Of a DNA stretch of 12,287 nucleotides, positions 1-7,255 are shown one piece after another. This DNA is from an archaeon (GTDB taxonomy: Archaea > Asgardarchaeota > Hermodarchaeia > Hermodarchaeales > Hermodarchaeaceae). How positions within the stretch are numbered: the stretch's first letter is position 1; each line of letters begins with the position of its first letter. The notes below the pieces were generated by a model. It was not told the origin of the DNA, did no database searches, and was given only the letters and a program-made list of their open reading frames with translations. Made by a program: the position numbers and the translations under genes. The stretch covers positions 1-12,287 of the forward strand of contig JABXGU010000136.1 in the NCBI GenBank assembly GCA_016550415.1, written 5' to 3'.

Positions 1-1
1 G

Positions 2-964
2 TTTCTCGAAGAGAAAGCACAAGTACGTAACATTTCTAAAATTCACACAACTACCGCCTTTATGCTCGTATTCCGCGTTTCAGATGCTAACAGTCAAGAC
101 ATCTTGACTAACTTGGAGACCCTAGGTGTAGGTGTCCACTATGGTCTTATTGACATACTACCCATTGAAGCTAGTAAGCCAATGTTGGAAGAGGAGGTGG
201 GCATTACTCCTCGGGAACGACTATCCGTTGAGGAAATCTATGGAAAAATTGCTGCTGGTGCCCGCCTATCTTTTGATTTCATCGCACTGCTAATCGTTTC
301 TTGTATCATTGCAGGCATAGGCTTGGCTACCAGTAGTGTTGTCATTATTGTAGCAGGTATGCTTCTAGCACCTCTAATGGGTCCAATCCTTGGACTTAGC
401 CTTGGTGCAGTGATAAAAGACCGCCGCCTAGTTATTACCGGTGTAAAAAACGAATCTTACGGACTACTAATAGCAGTAATTATGGGTCTCGTTATGGGTG
501 CCGTCCTAATCCCACTAGCTCCAATATATGGTTGGCCTACAAGCGAAATGGCTACTCGTGGTGAACTTCTAGGTCTTCTAATCGGAATCATTGTGGCAGC
601 TGCATCAGGTGCTGGTGTTGCACTAGCAGTAACCCGAGGTGAAATAAGTAGCCTTGTGGGTGTGGCTATTGCTGCCTCCCTCATGCCGCCTGCTGTGAAC
701 GCTGGCATGAACCTCTGCTATGCACTCATTGGCCCAATCCTTATTGGCAGCTCAGTAAGCATGGTCCAACATTTAGCACTAGCCGGCATCAGCTTTTCAT
801 TGGTACTCATCAACATCATCTTCATCAACATCGTTGCAATGTTCGTCTTTAAGCTCAAAGCAATCGCTCCAGTAAAAGGCAAGTCAATATTCTGGCATGA
901 CCTGCCCAGACTGGATCAGAAACAACGCGAAGAACTGTGGCATCGACGAGAAGACATGGAATAA
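2..964 (+). CDS. DUF389 / TIGR00341 family membrane protein, 5'-truncated by window edge
   Basis: This is an integral membrane protein of the DUF389 (TIGR00341) family, whose function is not established. The reading frame is open to the first bases of the window with no stop, so the true start lies upstream and the ATG at 62 is probably internal. Numbering from that ATG, residues 1-35 look like the end of the family's N-terminal alpha/beta domain. Residues 51-123 hold the family hallmark: RLSVEEIY, then GARLSFDF, then a hydrophobic stretch with MLLAPLMGPILGLSLG, closed by the basic KDRR. Further membrane segments follow at about 134-155, 168-190, 196-225 and 235-265, with ASLMPPAVNAG at 205-215 in the second conserved block. 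The tail from 266 is polar and likely cytoplasmic. About 320 residues are visible. The family call is firm; no substrate or role can be inferred from the neighbours, because the next operon has its own promoter. Confidence 0.88.
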   Translation, partial: FLEEKAQVRNISKIHTTTAFMLVFRVSDANSQDILTNLETLGVGVHYGLIDILPIEASKPMLEEEVGITPRERLSVEEIYGKIAAGARLSFDFIALLIVSCIIAGIGLATSSVVIIVAGMLLAPLMGPILGLSLGAVIKDRRLVITGVKNESYGLLIAVIMGLVMGAVLIPLAPIYGWPTSEMATRGELLGLLIGIIVAAASGAGVALAVTRGEISSLVGVAIAASLMPPAVNAGMNLCYALIGPILIGSSVSMVQHLALAGISFSLVLINIIFINIVAMFVFKLKAIAPVKGKSIFWHDLPRLDQKQREELWHRREDME

Positions 965-1110
965 TCAAAGTCACTCAACTAGCCATTTCTTCTCTAAAGA
1001 AAATCCAACAGTCAACTGGCTTCAAATACTCAAGACTAGGTGCCAATCTTTAGTACTTACGCTAATCTAGTTTCCATAAGGCTTATTAGGGTTCGAAGTT
1101 GATATTCGCC

Positions 1111-1118
1111 TTATATGC
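1111..1118 (+). promoter_or_regulatory. TATA-like box of the ECF transporter operon
   Basis: TTATATGC lies in the 221-base gap before the first ECF operon gene. A start about 26 bases downstream (near 1141) would give a leader of roughly 45 bases, consistent with the SD motif GGTGAT at 1175-1180 used by the ATG at 1186. The rest of the gap (965-1110) shows nothing else I recognise. The box overlaps a dyad described separately. Confidence 0.45.
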
Positions 1119-1132
1119 ACAGTGATGCATAT
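1113..1132. promoter_or_regulatory. Dyad overlapping the ECF operon TATA-like box, candidate operator
   Basis: The arms ATATGCA (1113-1119) and TGCATAT (1126-1132) are perfect inverted repeats separated by six bases. The left arm covers most of the TATA-like box, where an archaeal repressor would block TBP/TFB binding. A dimeric regulator sensing the transported ligand is a reasonable inference. No regulator gene is visible in the window. Confidence 0.4.
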
Positions 1133-1185
1133 TACTCTTGATTTACAGAATATTAGACTCGTTTCAATCACTCCGGTGATAATAA

Positions 1186-1932
1186 ATGCAACGGGATATG
1201 AAAATCGGACTTGTAATAGTTGTCATTGCTATTATTATCGCCAGTAGCACATTGATTATACTTCGCCTTTTTTCATCCCCATCAGGAGATGACCAGAATC
1301 CTCCCACGGAAGCATTTCAAATTTCACTTATCAACGATTCTAATACTATGACTGTAACATCTAGCCAAATCGAGGCGATGGACTCTACCGAAGCATTTTC
1401 TTCCTTTCAGAATCGATATCTCAATTGGGGTAATCAAGGTACTTACAAAGGTGTTCTACTCTCTGACTTAATCGAATTAATTGGAACAATGGGACCCAAT
1501 GATGCTGTTGAAGTCAAAGCCGCTGATGACTATAGCCAATATTACTCCTACGACAATCTCTACCCCAATGAAACCTTCTTAGAAATTCAGGGTCAACTAG
1601 TACTTGCTTACGAGTATAATGGGACTGCTCCGCCCAGTTGGAGTGATGGTCCAAGAACCGTTTTCCTGCCTGCGGATGGCGGATACAGTGTTGATGATGC
1701 TAATATGACAACACATCCCTCATGGTTTGTTGGTACTGCGGGCGGAAGATGCGTTAAAAATGTTCACTCAATCAAACTTCTCCTCGGAGTGTATCCCCCA
1801 CCTATACAAAAGGTACAGCTGATTTTAACTCCAGATTATTTGTTATCTCTTGCCAATACTTTAGATCCTTCCTTTTCTGTTGGATTGTATGAATGTGTCC
1901 CAATTGCTTTCCCTCCAATGAATGATGAATAG
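1186..1932 (+). CDS. Membrane-anchored extracytoplasmic SUOX-like (molybdopterin-binding-fold) protein of the ECF operon
   Basis: This is probably an extracytoplasmic accessory protein of the ECF transporter encoded just downstream. Residues 6-28 form one hydrophobic N-terminal anchor; the remaining ~220 residues should face outside. Residues about 45-199 resemble the sulfite-oxidase-type molybdopterin-binding fold: YKGVLLSDLIELIG at 87-100, VEVKAADDYSQYYSYDNL at 108-125, VLAYEYNG at 139-146, GPRTVFLPADGG at 155-166 and CVKNVHSIKL at 189-198. The active-site Cys context and Arg-rich pterin-binding motifs of true sulfite oxidases are not evident, so I do not infer catalysis or cofactor. A 49-residue C-terminal extension is unlike anything I recognise. 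The ATG start is supported by GGTGAT five bases upstream; the ATG at 1198 is a weaker alternative. Only three bases separate its stop from the next GTG start, so the genes are surely co-transcribed. The fold call comes from pattern recognition and is moderately sure; a role in ligand capture is inference. Confidence 0.65.
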   Translation: MQRDMKIGLVIVVIAIIIASSTLIILRLFSSPSGDDQNPPTEAFQISLINDSNTMTVTSSQIEAMDSTEAFSSFQNRYLNWGNQGTYKGVLLSDLIELIGTMGPNDAVEVKAADDYSQYYSYDNLYPNETFLEIQGQLVLAYEYNGTAPPSWSDGPRTVFLPADGGYSVDDANMTTHPSWFVGTAGGRCVKNVHSIKLLLGVYPPPIQKVQLILTPDYLLSLANTLDPSFSVGLYECVPIAFPPMNDE

Positions 1933-1935
1933 GTT

Positions 1936-3009
1936 GTGAGTGCCTCCATGAATTATTCAGTTTCCACATATTACTTCCGAACAAGGGATCTAGTAACCAT
2001 CTGTGTTCTAAGTGCACTTGGAGGTTCATTGAGTACCTTTGTTGGGTATCTGGGACAACTACTGAATACAGCCATTGGAATACCATTTGGTGCAGGACAA
2101 TTCCTCAGTGGTCTACATGTTTTTTGGATAATCTTAGCTGCAGGTTTATTGCGAAAATCTGGAGCAGCATCTTTAACTGGTCTGTTGAAGGGCTGCGTCG
2201 AATTCTTCATGGGTAGCACCCACGGATTCGTTGTAATAATTGTCAGTTTGGTTCAAGGACTTATCATTGATGGAGGTCTGACTCTGGTGCACCATCGAGA
2301 TTCCTTGCCATTCTATTGCATATTTGGCAGCCTAGCTGCAGCCTCCAATGTGGTCCTGTTCCAATTATTCTATTTCTCCGGGGTTCCAGTAATTTTTCTT
2401 CTATTACTAGTTGTGCTAGCTCTTTGTTCAGGTGTCATCTTTGCTGGATATTTTGGCAAGGTAACCCTTGATCTCCTCATCTCATCAAATGTGGCGCGTT
2501 CAAATAATTCTAAATTCCAGGCAAATGGAACATTCGCTTCGTCGAAGCTCCGTCAAATAAATCCTTACAAGGTTTCTGCAGTTGTTTTCCTTTCAGTTCT
2601 TGCCTTTGGCGCTGGTCTTTATGGCGTTTTTATATGGCGTCCCTTCGTCAATCCTCTCCAATGTGAAGTGAGAGGATCCGTTGCACACCCATACTTCTTC
2701 ACATATTCCCTGTTCGAAGAATCAGAAGTTACAATCGAAGCTGAGCTTATTGGATCTGCAACTTACATCCCTCTTCGGAACTATACCGGTATTCCAATAT
2801 CAATAATTCTAGCCTATGCTCAACCCTCTCAAAATGCGAACACAGTTCTTGTTATTGCTTCGGATGGATATTCTGCCGAATTCTCATTAAACGCAATTCT
2901 AAGTGATTCTGAGATAATCATTATTATTGACAATGGATTCCGACTCATTGCGAAAAATTACCCCGGCTCATTCTGGGTTGAGAAGGTATCTAGCCTTGTC
3001 ATCGAATAA
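1936..3009 (+). CDS. ECF transporter S component (YkoE-like) fused to an extracytoplasmic SUOX-like domain
   Basis: This is the likely substrate-specific membrane subunit of the ECF transporter. Residues about 18-182 hold some six hydrophobic segments and resemble YkoE-type S components: GQFLSGLHVFWIILAAGLLRK at 54-74, GAASLTGLLKGCVEFFMG at 76-93 and VSLVQGLIIDGG at 103-114. YkoE proteins are linked to hydroxymethylpyrimidine/thiamine uptake, but this one is too divergent to assign a substrate. After a polar linker (183-211) comes a further membrane helix (212-234) and then an extracytoplasmic domain (239-357). That domain echoes the upstream protein: YTGIPISIILAY at 283-294, VLVIASDGYSAEFSL at 304-318 and WVEKVSSLVIE at 347-357. 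This fusion is unusual, since S components are normally about 180-220 residues. The start shown is GTG; an ATG at 1948 with GTGA eight bases upstream is equally possible. The end overlaps the ATPase gene. The transporter role is well supported by the operon; the ligand is unknown. Confidence 0.72.
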   Translation: MSASMNYSVSTYYFRTRDLVTICVLSALGGSLSTFVGYLGQLLNTAIGIPFGAGQFLSGLHVFWIILAAGLLRKSGAASLTGLLKGCVEFFMGSTHGFVVIIVSLVQGLIIDGGLTLVHHRDSLPFYCIFGSLAAASNVVLFQLFYFSGVPVIFLLLLVVLALCSGVIFAGYFGKVTLDLLISSNVARSNNSKFQANGTFASSKLRQINPYKVSAVVFLSVLAFGAGLYGVFIWRPFVNPLQCEVRGSVAHPYFFTYSLFEESEVTIEAELIGSATYIPLRNYTGIPISIILAYAQPSQNANTVLVIASDGYSAEFSLNAILSDSEIIIIIDNGFRLIAKNYPGSFWVEKVSSLVIE

Positions 3010-4609
3010 CACAGACACTACCAGTAAGTCTGAACTAGCCATCGAAGCAGACCACCTAACATTCACCTATGCTGGATCCACAAAGCCAGCTCTGCAAGGC
3101 ATCCAACTTGATATCCGCTCAGGTGAATTTGTACTCCTTGCAGGACCCAGTGGCTGCGGAAAAAGTACCCTCGCTCGTTGTTTGGCTGGATTCATTCCCC
3201 ATGAATTTTCTGGGCAATACCAAGGTGTAGTACGAATCAGTGGTATGGATACTAACAGTAGTCAAATCCACAACATTGCACGCAATATTAGTTTAGTTCA
3301 ACAAGATCCTGATGGACAAATTGTCTGCTTGAATGTTACAGATGAAGTGGCATTTGGTCCTGAAAATTTCAATATGCCACTGCCCAAAATCACCGAGTAT
3401 GTCAAAAAAGCGTTGAAATCCACTAACGCTCTTTCTCTCGAGAAACGGAGTACACTTACGTTATCAGGCGGGGAAAAACAGAAGGTTGCTATAGCTGGTT
3501 TTCTTGCTATACAAGCACCCATTCTCATTTTGGATGAACCCACCACGCGCCTTGATTCCCCCACCTCTCATGAGGTCCTGTCTGCACTATCAAAATTGCA
3601 CAATAGTGGAACTACAATACTTGTCATTGACCATCGTATTGCTCAACTTCTACCACTGGTCTCTCGTTGTCTTCTAATGAAGGAGGGTCACATCATCTTT
3701 GATGGAACCCCTCAACAACTCAGAAAACAACCTACCCTTCTTAACGAACTTGGAGTCTATCTCACTCCTAAACCCCTACATGAAAGCATCACTCAGCAGA
3801 ATCAATCCTATCTTGGAATAAATCCAGTACTCACAGTTCAAGATTTGAAGTTCACCTATCCCAACAGCAAAGAAAATCATTCCAAGACTCCCGTTCTCAA
3901 TGGGCTATCCTTCACTCTTGGTCCCAGCGAAATCGTTGGACTCATGGGTTCAAATGGTTCAGGGAAAACTACATTGCTAAAAAACATAGTTGGTCTTTTA
4001 CGACCAGATGCTGGCTCTGTCTATATTGCTGATAAATTAGTGCATAGCCATCATGTCTCGGAGATTGCACGCGATGTTGGATTCATTTTCCAGAATCCGC
4101 TTCATCAACTCTTTGAACGTACAGTGTGGGATGAATTGTTACTCACTTCTCGTCAGCTCAAGTATCCGCCTCAACACGAAGCAGCTGAACGGAGTAAATC
4201 AATTGCTGAAAAATGTGGATTAACACAATATCTGAATTGGTCCCCCTTCTCTCTTAGTTTGGGAGAACAACGTCGGCTGACAATCTCCTCAATTCTTGTT
4301 CACCAGCCAAAACTTCTCTTACTTGATGAACCTTTCATAGGGCAAGACTACGGTCATGTTCACCAGTTGATGTCCCTAGTGCAGTCCGCTGCCCTGGATG
4401 GTGCCGCAATACTACTCGCAACACATGATCCATCAATAGTTCAAGCATATTGCCACCGCCTTCTATTCCTTCGTGATGGACGGCTCCTCATTGACGCTGC
4501 ACCTCAACAAGCCTTTGACCGCCTTCAACAGCTAGGCGAAACTGAACATGTTCCAATAAGTATCCACAACAAATCAAATGGCGTAATGGAGAGTGCATAT
4601 CCACAATGA
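2996..4609 (+). CDS. Fused double energy-coupling-factor ATPase (EcfA-EcfA')
   Basis: This cytoplasmic protein hydrolyses ATP to drive the ECF transporter. Two ABC nucleotide-binding domains sit in one chain of 537 residues. Domain 1 has Walker A GPSGCGKST (50-58), a Q-loop VQQDPDGQ (101-108), signature LSGGEKQK (156-163), Walker B ILILDEP (176-182) and an H-loop Asp-His at 212-213. Domain 2 has Walker A GSNGSGKTT (318-326), Q-loop FQNPLHQLF (365-373), signature LSLGEQRR (420-427), Walker B LLLLDEP (440-446) and H-loop THD (476-478). The second signature reads LSLGE instead of LSGGE, a change at a position that contacts nucleotide. SPFSLS before that signature is typical of ECF ATPases. I chose the TTG at 2996, overlapping the upstream gene by 14 bases with AGGT eight bases before it; an in-frame ATG at 2927 would need an 83-base overlap. 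The stop overlaps the EcfT start as ATGA, so translation is probably coupled. Confidence 0.93.
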   Translation: MSSNNTDTTSKSELAIEADHLTFTYAGSTKPALQGIQLDIRSGEFVLLAGPSGCGKSTLARCLAGFIPHEFSGQYQGVVRISGMDTNSSQIHNIARNISLVQQDPDGQIVCLNVTDEVAFGPENFNMPLPKITEYVKKALKSTNALSLEKRSTLTLSGGEKQKVAIAGFLAIQAPILILDEPTTRLDSPTSHEVLSALSKLHNSGTTILVIDHRIAQLLPLVSRCLLMKEGHIIFDGTPQQLRKQPTLLNELGVYLTPKPLHESITQQNQSYLGINPVLTVQDLKFTYPNSKENHSKTPVLNGLSFTLGPSEIVGLMGSNGSGKTTLLKNIVGLLRPDAGSVYIADKLVHSHHVSEIARDVGFIFQNPLHQLFERTVWDELLLTSRQLKYPPQHEAAERSKSIAEKCGLTQYLNWSPFSLSLGEQRRLTISSILVHQPKLLLLDEPFIGQDYGHVHQLMSLVQSAALDGAAILLATHDPSIVQAYCHRLLFLRDGRLLIDAAPQQAFDRLQQLGETEHVPISIHNKSNGVMESAYPQ

Positions 4610-5436
4610 CATCAAGTCATTACCGCCTAGGCTATATCCCTCAAAACTCCTTTATCCACAACCTCAATCCGCTTACGAAGCTCGTCATTCTCGTTTGTGT
4701 GGCAATCCTTACGATTACGCTAATTTCTGAGATTGCGGCAATTTTCATACTCGCCTTTATTCTTCTTGCTTATCTGGGTGCTGGTATCAATCCTCTACGC
4801 ATATCACAACGCCTACGTTACATTCTAGCCTTTGCTCTCATAATAGCCCTTGTCCAACTCCTCTTTACACCCTATGGCACAATCCTGTTCTATCTCATTC
4901 CATCAATATCCCCCAACTTCGGACCCTATTTCCCAATAACAACAATCGGAGTCGCTAACGCCATCATCATGGCACTCCGCTTAATCAATATAGTATTAGC
5001 TAGCGGACTCTTCGTTGCGACCACAGATCCAACACTCTTTGCATTTTCCCTCACCCGTCTTCGCATTCCCTACCGATACAGTTTCCTTCTCGTACTAACT
5101 CTTCGCTTGGTTCCCCTCTTTGACCAAGAAGCCAGCATAGTTCACGACGCCCAGCGTGTTCGCGGTATCCGTCTCGAACAAGGAGTAATCCGTGGCTTCT
5201 TAAGACGTCTCCGTTATACCTTCATCCCCCTAATCGTCTCTGCTCTGAACCGAGTTGACACCCTCACCCTTTCTATGGACGGTCGCGGCTTTGGATACAA
5301 TAGAACACGTTCATATCTTCGTCAATCCAGCTTTTCCCTCAAAGACTGGTCCATTACAATCACTGGAATATTACTCATGTGCATCCTTCTTTGGAACTTC
5401 ATCTTCATTGTTCCCCTACCTAGACTCCTGATCTAA
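4606..5436 (+). CDS. ecfT: ECF transporter transmembrane coupling protein EcfT
   Basis: EcfT is the membrane scaffold that joins the S component to the ATPases. The protein has 276 residues, in the normal range. Hydrophobic segments lie at about 24-58, 72-100, 113-140, 158-172 and 250-270. The two short cytoplasmic coupling motifs are visible: AQRVRG at 182-187 (usual form A-x-x-A-R-G) and SMDGRGFG at 223-230 (usual form A-M-x-A-R-G-Y). Both keep the Arg-Gly pair that docks into the ATPases, though small residues before the Arg are replaced. The NPLTKL at 21-26 near the N-terminus is also typical. The ATG overlaps the EcfA stop codon. This is the last gene of the operon; a T-rich stretch around 5487-5499 could end the transcript, though it is weak. 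Confidence 0.92.
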   Translation: MTSSHYRLGYIPQNSFIHNLNPLTKLVILVCVAILTITLISEIAAIFILAFILLAYLGAGINPLRISQRLRYILAFALIIALVQLLFTPYGTILFYLIPSISPNFGPYFPITTIGVANAIIMALRLINIVLASGLFVATTDPTLFAFSLTRLRIPYRYSFLLVLTLRLVPLFDQEASIVHDAQRVRGIRLEQGVIRGFLRRLRYTFIPLIVSALNRVDTLTLSMDGRGFGYNRTRSYLRQSSFSLKDWSITITGILLMCILLWNFIFIVPLPRLLI

Positions 5437-5530
5437 ATTTTGCCACTACGTCTACTACTTCTTCTGACGATAACATCAATTCCAATATTTTCTTCTTTGA
5501 TTGCAAAATTATTGAAGCTGGCTTGATGAC

Positions 5531-5538
5531 TTTTATAA
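5531..5538 (+). promoter_or_regulatory. TATA box of the serine dehydratase operon, giving a near-leaderless transcript
   Basis: TTTTATAA is centred about 28 bases before the ATG at 5563. At the usual archaeal spacing the transcript would begin at or within a few bases of that ATG, so the first gene is probably translated without an SD motif. This also supports 5563 as the true start. Confidence 0.6.
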
Positions 5539-5562
5539 GAGGAAAAAGGTACTCACAACTGG

Positions 5563-6246
5563 ATGGTGCTGTCTGTGACAAAAGCTGACTCCGTCTTCGA
5601 AATCATAGGACCTATTATGATAGGTCCCTCCAGTTCACATACTGCGGCTGCTGTTCGCATTGGTCAAATCAGTAGAGCACTCCTTGGTGAAGCTGTAACC
5701 AAGGCCGTCATACTAATGCATGGTTCCTATGCGCTAACAGGAAAAGGACATGGAAGTGACAAAGCATTGGTTGCGGGGCTACTGGGCTTTGATGTGGCAG
5801 ATGAGCGTATTCGAGATGCCCCCAAATATGCCAAGGATGCTGGAATGATTGTTAAATTCCGAAATGTGGATTTGGGGGATGAATATCACCCGAATACTGT
5901 TCGCCTCTTAATAGAGGGAGCAAGTGGTTCACATTTCGAAATCACAGCTGTATCCGTTGGCGGAGGCAACATTACTGTAACAGAAATTAATGGACTTCCC
6001 ATCCAATTGTCAGGAGAATATCACACACTTATTACAATTCACAAAGACCAACCTGGAATAGTGGCTCGGGCAACAGCTATCATAGCCAATCACAAGATCA
6101 ATATCGCAACCTTGAATGTTGCCCGTCAACGACGAGGAGGTCTGGCTGCGATGGCTGTTGAGATGGATCAGCCACTTCCCCCTGAAGCTCTCAGTGAGCT
6201 GGAGGACCGTGCTCAAATAGTCCGGCTAATCCCCCCAATCTACTAA
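5563..6246 (+). CDS. sdaAB: L-serine dehydratase, iron-sulfur-dependent, beta subunit
   Basis: With the alpha subunit encoded next, this protein forms the cytoplasmic oxygen-sensitive [4Fe-4S] enzyme that converts L-serine to pyruvate and ammonia. Residues 10-148 are the SDH beta domain, with SVFEIIGPIMIGPSSSHTAA (10-29), HGSYALTGKGHGSDKAL (53-69), HPNT (109-112) and SVGGGNI (131-137). Residues 151-227 are an ACT domain, starting YHTLITIHKDQPGIVA, expected to bind an amino acid, probably serine, for allosteric control. The length of 227 matches the two-subunit form known from Bacillus and clostridia. The start follows a TATA box at leaderless distance; no SD is needed. Thirty-nine bases separate it from the alpha gene. 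The split, bacterial-style enzyme may reflect old transfer from Bacteria; that is inference. Confidence 0.94.
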   Translation: MVLSVTKADSVFEIIGPIMIGPSSSHTAAAVRIGQISRALLGEAVTKAVILMHGSYALTGKGHGSDKALVAGLLGFDVADERIRDAPKYAKDAGMIVKFRNVDLGDEYHPNTVRLLIEGASGSHFEITAVSVGGGNITVTEINGLPIQLSGEYHTLITIHKDQPGIVARATAIIANHKINIATLNVARQRRGGLAAMAVEMDQPLPPEALSELEDRAQIVRLIPPIY

Positions 6247-6285
6247 TCGAATGTGTCAGCTATGATCGAGTGAGGTGTATCTTGA

Positions 6286-7146
6286 ATGGAGTACAAGACC
6301 ATCACAGAATTAATCAAACTTGCCATAAAGAAGAAGACCAAAATTGGCGATATCGTTCTTAGCGTAGAAGCTGAACAGGAAGGTGAGTCCACTGACACCA
6401 TTCGTGGGCAGATGGTTGTCTCTTGGCAGGTTATGCAACAAGCTATCCTTCGAGGAATTACAGAGGATATCAAATCAGTCAGTGGACTCAGCGGCGGAGA
6501 TGGAAAACGATTTTCACAAGCCTCTCCAAAATTCCTTAGTGATCCAATAGCCAATGCTGCCGCCAAAGCCCTTGGTGTTGCTGAAGTGAATGCAAGCATG
6601 GGAAAAATCGTGGCATGCCCGACAGCAGGTAGCTGCGGTATTGTACCTGCTGCTCTTACTCTTGCTAAAGAAAAATTGAACTCATCTGATGAAGAAATCA
6701 TCATCGCCCTCTTCACAGCCGCAGGCATAGGCATTGTATGTTCCATCAACGCCTCCATCTCTGGTGCAGAAGGCGGATGCCAAGCTGAATGCGGTGTAGC
6801 TGCAGCCATGGCTGCAGGAGCCCTAACAGAATTAGCTGGAGGAACCCCCCAAATGGTGGGACATGCCGTCGCCCTCTGCCTCAGCAATATGCTTGGTCTT
6901 GTCTGTGATCCTGTTGCAGGTCTTGTAGAAGTACCATGCGTTATCCGCAATGCAGGTGCCTTGATGCAAGCCCTGCTAGCTGCAGATATGGCACTTGCTG
7001 GTATAGAAAGTCGGATACCGGCTGACGAAGTAATAGAGGCCATGCGTGAGGTTGGCGACGCACTTCCTGAGAGTCTCCGAGAAACCGCCAAGGGCGGCTT
7101 AGCAAATACTCCGACGGGCAAAAAATTCCGACACAAACTCTCTTGA
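6286..7146 (+). CDS. sdaAA: L-serine dehydratase, iron-sulfur-dependent, alpha subunit
   Basis: This is the catalytic subunit that carries the [4Fe-4S] cluster for serine deamination. The 286-residue length matches SdaAA. Family blocks in order are CPTAGSCGIVPAAL (111-124), SINASISGAEGGCQAECG (153-170), NMLGLVCDPVAGLVEVPC (201-218), ALAGIESRIPADEVI (236-250) and a C-terminal ETAKGGLANTPTGKK (266-280). Cys165, Cys207 and Cys218 correspond to the conserved cluster ligands of the family. Cys111, Cys117 and Cys169 are extra candidates near the active site. Unlike the one-chain enzyme of Legionella, it does not end in a cysteine. The ATG is preceded by a good SD, GAGGTG at 6272-6277, eight bases away, in contrast to the leaderless first gene. 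No serine transporter or pyruvate-using gene is adjacent, so the pathway link is to general amino-acid catabolism. Confidence 0.95.
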   Translation: MEYKTITELIKLAIKKKTKIGDIVLSVEAEQEGESTDTIRGQMVVSWQVMQQAILRGITEDIKSVSGLSGGDGKRFSQASPKFLSDPIANAAAKALGVAEVNASMGKIVACPTAGSCGIVPAALTLAKEKLNSSDEEIIIALFTAAGIGIVCSINASISGAEGGCQAECGVAAAMAAGALTELAGGTPQMVGHAVALCLSNMLGLVCDPVAGLVEVPCVIRNAGALMQALLAADMALAGIESRIPADEVIEAMREVGDALPESLRETAKGGLANTPTGKKFRHKLS

Positions 7147-7255
7147 ACTATATTGATTTAAGTACCTCACGGCACCAGTAGTTATAACGCAAACTATTTA
7201 GTTCCGTTCTAATTCAAATAGCCCCTAACTATGATACTGCCCGGGAGGAAATCAT

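Noticed and set aside
62..64. ATG at 62 as the true start of the DUF389 gene
   Set aside because: The frame stays open upstream to the window edge and the family has a longer N-terminal domain; the gene is truncated by the window.
457..708. Antisense frame inside the DUF389 gene
   Set aside because: Low-complexity composition opposite a clearly conserved membrane protein.
1186..1932. Assignment as a functional sulfite oxidase or molybdopterin enzyme
   Set aside because: Only the overall fold pattern is suggested; the active-site cysteine context and pterin-binding arginines are not evident, and the gene sits in a transporter operon.
2927..2995. Longer N-terminus for the double ATPase starting at the ATG at 2927
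   Set aside because: It would overlap the S component by 83 bases and adds residues unlike any ABC N-terminus; the TTG at 2996 fits the operon better.
6243..7136. Long open frame antisense to the serine dehydratase alpha gene
   Set aside because: It lies wholly opposite a certain gene, is rich in Ala/Ser/Pro/Arg with no recognisable motif, and reflects the codon bias of the sense strand.
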